Assembly: GCA_934716785.1 (NCBI GenBank) | Contig: CAKUYM010000250.1 | Coordinates: forward strand, 1-6,381 | Length of the DNA: 6,381 bases | From: an uncultured Bacteroides sp. | GTDB taxonomy: Bacteria > Bacteroidota > Bacteroidia > Bacteroidales > Bacteroidaceae | Direction of reading: 5' to 3' | Shown here: in pieces, positions 1-4,970 of the stretch | How positions within the stretch are numbered: the first letter of the stretch is position 1 | How the letters are laid out: each line of letters starts with the position of its first letter | The notes under the pieces: generated by a model | Databases searched by the model: none | What the model was told of the DNA's origin: nothing | Seen by the model: the letters and a program-made list of their open reading frames with translations, nothing else | Program-made: the position numbers and the translations under genes

Positions 1-1
1 A

Positions 2-1783
2 GTTGTAAAAGTTGAACTAAATCGCATATTTATATTCTTATTTTTGCTTTTTATAAGCGTTTCATACGCCGCCGGTTATGCCCAGGAAAACCAGTCATAC
101 TTCCTGCATACCATCGAAAAAGGACAAAGTCTATACTCCATTTCCAAGATGTACAATGTCACTACATCGGATATTATACGTCTGAACCCCGGTTGTGACG
201 AGAAAATATACGCCGGACAAACGATTAAGATTCCCAAAGGAAAAGAGAGCCAGAAAGGAGAGACATTCCATACGATTCAAGCCGGAGAGACTTTATATAA
301 ACTGACTACCATATATAATGTGTCCGCCAAAGATATTTGTGAAGCCAACCCCGGTTTGAGCGCCGAGAATTTCCGCATCGGACAGGTTATCCTGATTCCG
401 CAGAAAGAAAAGGAAGAGGAAAAAGCCGATGCAGCCCGGACACCGGCAGAACAGAACGCCATCCAAGGACCGGTAGTGTCCAGATGCAAGGATATGCACA
501 AGGTGAAGCGCAAAGAAACAATTTTCAGCGTGAGCCGTGAATACGGTATCAGCGAGCAGGAATTGATTGCCGCCAACCCCGAACTGAAAAACGGGATGAA
601 GAAAGGACAGTTCCTTTGCATCCCCTACCCGTCGGCAACGACCGTACAACCTACCCATAAAGACGATCCTTATGCCATTCCGCCGAGCAACAGCGAGCTT
701 TTCCGCAAGAGCAAAGAGAGCCCCAAAGAGATGTCTACCATTAAAGCGGCATTAGTGCTGCCTTTCCAAGAAGACAAGCGCATGGTGGAATATTACGAAG
801 GCTTCCTGATGGCGGTAGACAGTCTGAAACGCACAGGTACTTCACTCGATTTATATGTATATGACAGTGGCAAAGAGGTGGCCACATTAAATACGATTCT
901 CGCCAAGAGCGAAATGAAGACGATGGATGTTATCTTCGGACCGATGCATCAGGAGCATATCAAACCGTTGTCCGATTTTGCGGAAAAGAACAATATCCGG
1001 TTAGTGATTCCTTTCTCCAAGAAAGGCGAAGAGGTATTCAACAATCCCGCCATTTATCAGATCAATACTCCGCAGTCTTATTTGTACTCAGAGGTTTACG
1101 AGCATTTCACACGCCAATTCCCCAATGCCCATGTCGTCTTCATTGAACCGGTAATTGCCGACAAGGAGAAGGCCGAGTTTATCAGCGGCTTGAAACAAGA
1201 GCTGAAAAGCAAGGGAATCTCGATGAAGACCGTAGACGAGAACGCCACCAAAGAGACATTGAAAGCGGCACTGAGCAATGGCAAAGAGAATATCTTCATC
1301 CCTACCTCAGGCAAGGATGTATTATTGATGAAGATGCTGCCACAACTTACCCTGTTGGTCAGAGAGACTCCCGAAGAGCAGATTCACCTGTTCGGGTATC
1401 CCGAATGGCAAACCAAGACCAAGGATCATCTGGAGAGTTTCTTTGAGTTGGACACCTATTTCTATTCCTCCTTCTATACGAATACCCTGTTCCCGGCTGC
1501 TGTGCAGTTTATCAACAATTACCACAAATGGTACAGCAAGGACTTAGTTAGCGAGTGGCCCAACTATGCGATGCTCGGGTTCGACACCGGCTTTTTCTTC
1601 CTGAAAGGGCTGTCGCGCTACGGATCGGAGCTTGAAAACAAACTGCCCAAAATGAACCTCACCCCCATCCAGACCGGATTCAAATTTGAGCGTGTAAACA
1701 ATTGGGGCGGATTCATCAACAAGAAAGTATTCTTCATACGTTTCACTAAGAACTTTGAATTAGTAAAACTTGACTTCGAATAA
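2..1783 (+). CDS. Secreted LysM protein with type 1 periplasmic-binding-like domain, 5'-partial
   Basis: The frame is open to the left edge with no ATG or GTG, and its first possible start is a TTG at 44. Codons 2-43 already encode part of a signal peptide (a basic stretch, then IFIFLFLLFISV, with likely cleavage near AAGYA/QEN), so the true start lies just off the window and 593 residues are visible. Counting from the codon at 44, three LysM domains lie at about 22-64, 76-119 and 152-194; each has a GxxLYxI-like start, a middle N-P and a G-Q-x-(I/L)-x-I-P end. An acidic/lysine-rich linker (120-145) separates the second and third. From about 233 to the end is an alpha/beta region resembling ABC-type substrate-binding proteins (FxxGPMHQEHIKPLSDFAEKNN, then IPFSKKGEE). 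LysM domains bind peptidoglycan, so a periplasmic, wall-bound role is expected. No transporter genes are adjacent, so the ligand-binding fold may be structural or regulatory. It is probably cotranscribed with the barrel gene 7 bp downstream. The exact function is unknown. Confidence 0.9.
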   Translation, partial: VVKVELNRIFIFLFLLFISVSYAAGYAQENQSYFLHTIEKGQSLYSISKMYNVTTSDIIRLNPGCDEKIYAGQTIKIPKGKESQKGETFHTIQAGETLYKLTTIYNVSAKDICEANPGLSAENFRIGQVILIPQKEKEEEKADAARTPAEQNAIQGPVVSRCKDMHKVKRKETIFSVSREYGISEQELIAANPELKNGMKKGQFLCIPYPSATTVQPTHKDDPYAIPPSNSELFRKSKESPKEMSTIKAALVLPFQEDKRMVEYYEGFLMAVDSLKRTGTSLDLYVYDSGKEVATLNTILAKSEMKTMDVIFGPMHQEHIKPLSDFAEKNNIRLVIPFSKKGEEVFNNPAIYQINTPQSYLYSEVYEHFTRQFPNAHVVFIEPVIADKEKAEFISGLKQELKSKGISMKTVDENATKETLKAALSNGKENIFIPTSGKDVLLMKMLPQLTLLVRETPEEQIHLFGYPEWQTKTKDHLESFFELDTYFYSSFYTNTLFPAAVQFINNYHKWYSKDLVSEWPNYAMLGFDTGFFFLKGLSRYGSELENKLPKMNLTPIQTGFKFERVNNWGGFINKKVFFIRFTKNFELVKLDFE

Positions 1784-1790
1784 TACGAAA

Positions 1791-2525
1791 ATGATAAAGA
1801 TAAAAACATTTCTAATCGCAGCACTCCTGCTCATAGGTGCCACACTGCCTGCCATTGCCCAAATCGGAGAAGCACGCAACATTCTCTCTGTGGGCATCAA
1901 CGGTGGTGTCAATCTGAACAGCGCCTCCTTCACCCCGACCATCAAGCAAAACAGTCTGATGGGAATTACCGGCGGACTGACGGCACGTTATATCTCCGAG
2001 AAGTACTTTGCCATGATTTGTGGTGCGCAGGTGGAGCTGAATTTCTCACAGCGAGGTTGGGACCAACTGTTCGAAACCGTTTCATTGGATGACAACGGAT
2101 ATGAGGTGACTGCCAAAGACCCTACCAAGACTTATACCCGCAAAATGACCTATATCGACATACCGTTCCTTGCCCATCTTGCTTTCGGGCGAGACAGAGG
2201 TTTGCAGTTCTTCATCCATGCAGGACCTCAGATCGGTTTTCTGATAAGCGAGTCTGAAACGATAGAAGGGATAGATATGAATAGCCTGTCCAATACGCAG
2301 AAAGCCGTATATGGCGTCAAGATTCAAAACAAATTTGATTACGGTATCGCAGGTGGTGGCGGTGTGGAGCTCCGGACAAAGAAAGCCGGCAGCTTTATTG
2401 TAGAAGGACGCTATTACTTCGCGCTGTCCGATTTCTACAGCACTACGAAGAAAGACTATTTCTCACGTACGGCACATAGTACCATTTCCATCAAACTCAC
2501 CTATTTATTCGATTTGAAGAGATAA
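1791..2525 (+). CDS. PorT-family outer membrane beta-barrel protein
   Basis: This 244-residue protein has a clear signal peptide: a MIKIK basic start, a hydrophobic core at 7-19 and an AIA/Q cleavage site after residue 23. The mature part shows alternating strands typical of small Bacteroidetes barrels of the OMP_b-brl_2/PorT type: SVGINGGVNLN, GITGGLTARY, NFSQRGW, YIDIPFLAHLAFG, FIHAGPQIGFLIS, GIAGGGGVELRT, VEGRYYFALSDFY and the terminal ISIKLTYLF. I chose the ATG at 1791 because it begins the signal peptide directly; a longer frame from a TTG at 1770 would overlap the preceding gene and add residues before the basic region. It starts 7 bp after the upstream LysM gene ends, which suggests one mRNA and perhaps translational coupling. 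It probably sits in the outer membrane. PorT in Porphyromonas belongs to type IX secretion, but many members of this broad family do not, and no other type IX gene is visible, so no secretion role is claimed. Confidence 0.88.
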   Translation: MIKIKTFLIAALLLIGATLPAIAQIGEARNILSVGINGGVNLNSASFTPTIKQNSLMGITGGLTARYISEKYFAMICGAQVELNFSQRGWDQLFETVSLDDNGYEVTAKDPTKTYTRKMTYIDIPFLAHLAFGRDRGLQFFIHAGPQIGFLISESETIEGIDMNSLSNTQKAVYGVKIQNKFDYGIAGGGGVELRTKKAGSFIVEGRYYFALSDFYSTTKKDYFSRTAHSTISIKLTYLFDLKR

Positions 2526-2532
2526 GAATAAG

Positions 2533-2554
2533 AAAAAAATAAAGCATAGCTTTA
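2533..2554 (-). terminator. Candidate terminator for the DUF4293-side transcript
   Basis: Read on the - strand, TAAAGC-TAT-GCTTTA forms a 6-bp stem with a 3-nt loop (2540-2554) and is followed immediately by seven T (2539-2533). The stem is short and A/T-rich, so it would be weak alone. It lies just beyond the strong 15-bp stem for a polymerase arriving from the right, so the two could act together on the bamD-rpoZ-DUF4293 transcript. Confidence 0.4.
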
Positions 2555-2562
2555 GAGACCGT

Positions 2563-2597
2563 AAAGCGCCGCTTTAGGATGGCTAAAGCGGCGCTTT
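2563..2597 (+). terminator. Rho-independent-type terminator after the PorT-like gene
   Basis: A perfect 15-bp inverted repeat (2563-2577 paired with 2583-2597) encloses a 5-nt loop, GATGG. The stem contains the core GCGCCGC. The right arm ends in TTT and is followed by one more T, then CGTAT, so the U tract is short. It begins 37 bp after the PorT-like stop codon, between converging genes. It probably ends the + strand LysM-barrel transcript. On the - strand the stem would also fold and could block readthrough, but no T run follows it directly there. Confidence 0.8.
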
Positions 2598-2622
2598 TCG
2601 TATCAAATATGACTGCTCTGAT

Positions 2623-3066
2623 TTATCTCAATCTATCCGCAGCTTTTACCATTACTTCATCCCGTCCGATGGCACGAATAGCCAAAATATTAAGGATAAT
2701 GGAAACAAGCGGCAAGCACAATGCCCAACCGATGCGGAACAAGTTCGCATCACTCTTCAATGCAAAATAAAAAGCAAGGAAAGCTATATAATAACCTACC
2801 AGCAACAGGCTGTTGAAAATCGTCATGCGAATCTGCAACATACGGTTCTTGAACAAAAAGATTGTAGCGGCAGCAACTAAAGTGCTGAGCATCAAAATAC
2901 CGAACAATCCCCATGTAGACTGTGAAGCACCGTTTACATCTATGCCCAAAGCCTTAAAGGGATGCTCTCCCATCGTATCGGTAAAGTAGCCCATCGGCAG
3001 ACACATCGCCGTAATCAGCAATCCCACAACAATCAGTAAATAAACAGTTTGAATTCGTTGAATCAT
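2623..3066 (-). CDS. DUF4293-family integral membrane protein
   Basis: This 147-residue protein is mostly hydrophobic, with four likely membrane helices at about 7-26, 52-72, 82-103 and 110-133. The loop between helices 1 and 2 (27-51) is polar and the basic tail ends in KAADRLR. The start MIQRIQTVYLL, the four-helix layout and the DE-x-x-V-x-x-A-D-R-L-R end match my memory of the Bacteroidetes-specific DUF4293 family, often found beside rpoZ; this was not searched. No catalytic motif is visible and the biochemical role is unknown. The ATG at 3066 has GGA about 8 nt upstream, one of the few gene starts here with even a partial Shine-Dalgarno match. It lies 113 bp downstream of rpoZ on the same strand and is probably the last gene of the bamD-rpoZ unit, although the gap allows independent expression. 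It converges on the PorT-like gene. Confidence 0.8.
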   Translation of the reverse strand: MIQRIQTVYLLIVVGLLITAMCLPMGYFTDTMGEHPFKALGIDVNGASQSTWGLFGILMLSTLVAAATIFLFKNRMLQIRMTIFNSLLLVGYYIAFLAFYFALKSDANLFRIGWALCLPLVSIILNILAIRAIGRDEVMVKAADRLR

Positions 3067-3100
3067 AAGTATTCCAATAGTAGCGTTAAGTTAAACAATA

Positions 3101-3152
3101 ATAGTCAAGCAATAAGGAGCAGAGATTGTTATCCCACTTACTACTTGACTAT
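3101..3152. repeat. 9-bp inverted repeat in the rpoZ-DUF4293 gap
   Basis: ATAGTCAAG at 3101-3109 is the exact reverse complement of CTTGACTAT at 3144-3152, with 34 bp between. A 4-bp inner pairing (CAAT 3110-3113 with ATTG 3125-3128) could extend the stem across an asymmetric bulge. It lies within the 113-bp gap that holds no gene. It could be a transcript structure between rpoZ and DUF4293, or a two-half-site operator. No adjacent T run makes it a convincing terminator. Confidence 0.55.
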
Positions 3153-3179
3153 CAAATCCTTCTCGTCAGAAAATATAAA

Positions 3180-3515
3180 TTACTGAAGTTTTTCTTTTTC
3201 CTTGGCAGGATTTCTATAATATACTTTCCCTTCGATGTATTCTTGTGTAGCAATCAAAGTCGGTTTCGGCAATTTCTCATAATAGCGAGAGATTTCGATT
3301 TGTTCTCTATTCTCAAACACCTCTTCCATATTGTCGGTATAAGATGCAAACTCTGCCAATTTCTTAGAAAGATCATTTTTGATTTCCACACTGATCTGGT
3401 TAGCGCGCTTACCAATAATAGCAACAGTTTCATAAACATTCCCTGTGTCGGCACAGAGTTCCATCATGTCACGGGTTACCGTTGTAGTAGGAGCATTCGT
3501 TTTTTTGTAGTCCAT
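3180..3515 (-). CDS. rpoZ: RNA polymerase omega subunit (Bacteroidetes type)
   Basis: This 111-residue protein is a small non-catalytic RNA polymerase subunit that binds the C-terminal part of beta-prime and helps core assembly. Two conserved omega/Rpb6 blocks are recognisable: GNVYETVAIIGKRANQI (25-41), containing the K-R-A-x-Q-I element, and KPTLIATQEYIEGKV (84-98), which corresponds to the usual I-A-x-x-E-x-x-x-G-K segment. Between them is a charged helical insert (43-80) including LSKKLAEFASY and EEVFENREQIE, which makes it longer than the 91-residue E. coli protein. This divergent form is usual for Bacteroidetes, where it is sometimes annotated only as a hypothetical or Rpb6-domain protein. 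The ATG at 3515 is the only start that keeps the whole first block; upstream sequence is A/T-rich without a Shine-Dalgarno. It begins 15 bp after the bamD stop, so the two are almost certainly cotranscribed. Confidence 0.85.
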   Translation of the reverse strand: MDYKKTNAPTTTVTRDMMELCADTGNVYETVAIIGKRANQISVEIKNDLSKKLAEFASYTDNMEEVFENREQIEISRYYEKLPKPTLIATQEYIEGKVYYRNPAKEKEKLQ

Positions 3516-3530
3516 AAATCTATTTTAAAT

Positions 3531-4334
3531 TTAGTCTTTAATTACTTTCTGTGATTCAATGAATATCTTTTCCGCCTCTTTCAGATATTTGCTTTCCGGA
3601 AATTCATTCTTGAAAGCATAATATTCATCAATGGTCTCGCGATAACGGTCCATCTTCTTATCTTCCACGCTATAGATAGCCATTTCGTGTCTTGCACGCA
3701 GAATCAAGATGGAAAGCTCTTCGCGATAGTCGGTATAAGGATAATCTTTCAAGGCATTCTGAGCCGTGATAACACAAGACTCATAATTATTGCCCATGTA
3801 GTTGCCCAAGTTATAGTATAGCCGGGCCGAATAAAGTTCCTTCAATACCAACTTATCCTGCAAGGCGAAAATCATATCTTGTGCTTCCTGCTTCTTGGTG
3901 CTGTTCGGAAAATATTCCATGAACATCTGCAACTGCTGGATGGCCTGATAAGTGCTCGACTGGTCCAGACGTGGTTCCGGAGTATCCAAGTATAGCGACT
4001 TTCCGGCATGGAAACGTGCCAGTTCGGTAAAAGTGCCGCGCGGATATGTATTAAAATAGGTGATAAAAGTCTGAGCAGCCGTCTGATAATCCTTCTGGTT
4101 ATAATAGCTCATTCCCAACATGTACAAAGACTCTTCCGCTTTGTCTGTTCCCTTAAGAATGGTGATTAACTCATTCAACAGAGTAGCCGAACGGTTATAC
4201 TGCCCTTTCGCAAAGTAGTTTTTGGCAGCTTCGTACTTGTATTCGTAATCGGTGCTTTTCAGCAATTTATTATACTCTCCGCACGAAGTCAGAGTGGCTG
4301 CCGCAAGCAATGTTATAACGATATTTTTCTTCAT
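3531..4334 (-). CDS. bamD: Outer membrane assembly lipoprotein BamD
   Basis: This 267-residue lipoprotein belongs to the BAM complex, which folds beta-barrels into the outer membrane, where BamD contacts BamA from the periplasmic side. The signal peptide MKKNIVITLLAAATLTSC carries a lipobox L15-T-S-C18, so the mature protein starts at lipidated C18. The remainder is a helical repeat protein with about five TPR-like hairpins (roughly 33-62, 68-98, 105-143, 165-198 and 225-260). Typical signatures include YxxAKNYFxKGQYxxA, LYMLGMSYYNQKDYQTAAQTF, Y-F-x-x-YPRG and FPESKY. The overall plan and a size slightly above the 245-residue E. coli protein fit BamD (YfiO family). The start at 4334 is fixed by the signal peptide. 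It opens the bamD-rpoZ-DUF4293 unit and has a good promoter 20 bp upstream. Alternative: another TPR lipoprotein, which is less likely given the N-terminal pattern and rpoZ linkage. Confidence 0.88.
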   Translation of the reverse strand: MKKNIVITLLAAATLTSCGEYNKLLKSTDYEYKYEAAKNYFAKGQYNRSATLLNELITILKGTDKAEESLYMLGMSYYNQKDYQTAAQTFITYFNTYPRGTFTELARFHAGKSLYLDTPEPRLDQSSTYQAIQQLQMFMEYFPNSTKKQEAQDMIFALQDKLVLKELYSARLYYNLGNYMGNNYESCVITAQNALKDYPYTDYREELSILILRARHEMAIYSVEDKKMDRYRETIDEYYAFKNEFPESKYLKEAEKIFIESQKVIKD

Positions 4335-4353
4335 CCTATTTAAAAATAATGCG

Positions 4354-4385
4354 CAAAGTTACTTATTCGCCGGGAATTTAGCAAT
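4354..4385 (-). promoter_or_regulatory. Bacteroides-type promoter of bamD-rpoZ
   Basis: On the - strand, TAACTTTG (4361-4354) matches the Bacteroides primary-sigma -7 consensus TAnnTTTG at every fixed position. ATTG (4385-4382) is a one-mismatch copy of the -33 TTTG, with 20 bp between them, the expected spacing. Transcription would start near 4349, leaving a leader of only about 15 nt before the bamD ATG at 4334. The start site is inferred. Confidence 0.7.
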
Positions 4386-4407
4386 TAATCTATGTTTTTT
4401 AATACAT

Positions 4408-4466
4408 AAAAGGCGTTAAACACCGACGAATGAGGGAAAAACAACGATTAACGGCAGAGTGTTAAT
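4408..4466 (-). terminator. Weak candidate terminators after the ACT gene
   Basis: Two small hairpins follow the ACT stop on the - strand. ATTAAC/GTTAAT (4461-4466 with 4447-4452) is a 6-bp stem with an 8-nt loop, followed a few bases later by five T (4441-4437). GGTGT-TTA-ACGCC (4424-4412) is a 5-bp stem including one G-U pair, followed directly by TTTT (4411-4408). Neither is strong, so readthrough into bamD remains possible. The rest of this 134-bp gap holds the bamD promoter. Confidence 0.35.
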
Positions 4467-4468
4467 GC

Positions 4469-4894
4469 TTAAAGCCTATACAAATCACTCGCTGCCAGCA
4501 GATCGACCTTCTTTTCCTTCAGCACCTCTATGCACTTATCCAAGTTGCTGGGACGAATCACCACATTGGCTATATTGTTGTTGGCGAACGAATACATGTA
4601 TTCGATAAACACTCCTTCGTCAGACAAGAATCCCAGCACTTTGGCCAAAGCCCCCGGCACATTCGGGCAACTGATGCCGACCACATCGGTCACATTTACG
4701 GCAAAATGATTATCTTTCAGAGCCTTATACGCCTTTTCCGGTTCGGATACAATTCCTCTCAGAATACCGAAATCAGCATTTTCGGCAATGCATAAAGCCG
4801 AAAGATTGATATTCTCTTTCGCCAATACCTCAGTCACTTCCGTCAGACGGCCCGACTTGTTTTCCAAAAAGATAGAAAGTTGTTTTGCTACCAT
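4469..4894 (-). CDS. Tandem ACT-domain amino-acid-binding protein
   Basis: This 141-residue protein consists of two ACT domains (about 4-70 and 71-138) and no catalytic domain. Each has the characteristic loop between the first strand and helix: ENKSGRLTEV (11-20) and PNVPGALAKV (77-86). ACT domains bind small ligands, most often amino acids, at domain interfaces, so the protein probably senses an amino acid or modulates a partner enzyme in the cytoplasm. It lies 76 bp downstream of the paaK-like ligase on the same strand. Stand-alone double-ACT proteins are frequent companions of such ligases and of indolepyruvate oxidoreductases, which points to an aromatic or branched-chain amino acid ligand; this is inference. 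The ATG at 4894 starts the first domain immediately, and no Shine-Dalgarno is visible. The leader is instead filled by an A/T-rich tandem repeat ending 3 bp before the start codon. Confidence 0.87.
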   Translation of the reverse strand: MVAKQLSIFLENKSGRLTEVTEVLAKENINLSALCIAENADFGILRGIVSEPEKAYKALKDNHFAVNVTDVVGISCPNVPGALAKVLGFLSDEGVFIEYMYSFANNNIANVVIRPSNLDKCIEVLKEKKVDLLAASDLYRL

Positions 4895-4896
4895 AG

Positions 4897-4947
4897 TTAC
4901 TAAGTATTATAAATTGCTATGTAATATAAGTTGCTAAGTATTATATG
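4897..4947. repeat. Three tandem 17-bp A/T-rich repeats in the ACT gene leader
   Basis: Three contiguous units occupy 4897-4913, 4914-4930 and 4931-4947. On the + strand the consensus is TTGCTAAGTATTATANA. Pairs of units match at 13 or 14 of 17 positions, and the first and third share an exact 12-base core, CTAAGTATTATA (4900-4911 and 4934-4945). The array fills most of the 76-bp gap between the ligase stop codon and the ACT start codon, and is transcribed as the ACT 5' region. No protein-coding potential is evident. Confidence 0.75.
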
Positions 4948-4970
4948 AATATGATATGTAAGTTCAGGCA

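Noticed and set aside
277..658. Two - strand open frames of 114 and 121 residues inside the LysM gene
   Set aside because: They mirror the LysM repeats, and their Ser/Phe/Cys-rich composition is typical of antisense translation.
1791..2525. Naming the barrel gene porT and inferring type IX secretion
   Set aside because: The PorT-like barrel family is broad and no other type IX component is visible, so only the family is named.
2579..2770. 63-residue + strand frame starting in the terminator loop
   Set aside because: It starts inside the stem-loop, runs antisense to the DUF4293-type gene and has no independent support.
3126..3554. 142-residue + strand open frame opposite rpoZ, hydrophobic and Phe-rich
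   Set aside because: It lies antisense to rpoZ and the bamD end, has no recognisable family or good start site, and its hydrophobicity follows from the complement of a Lys/Glu-rich gene.
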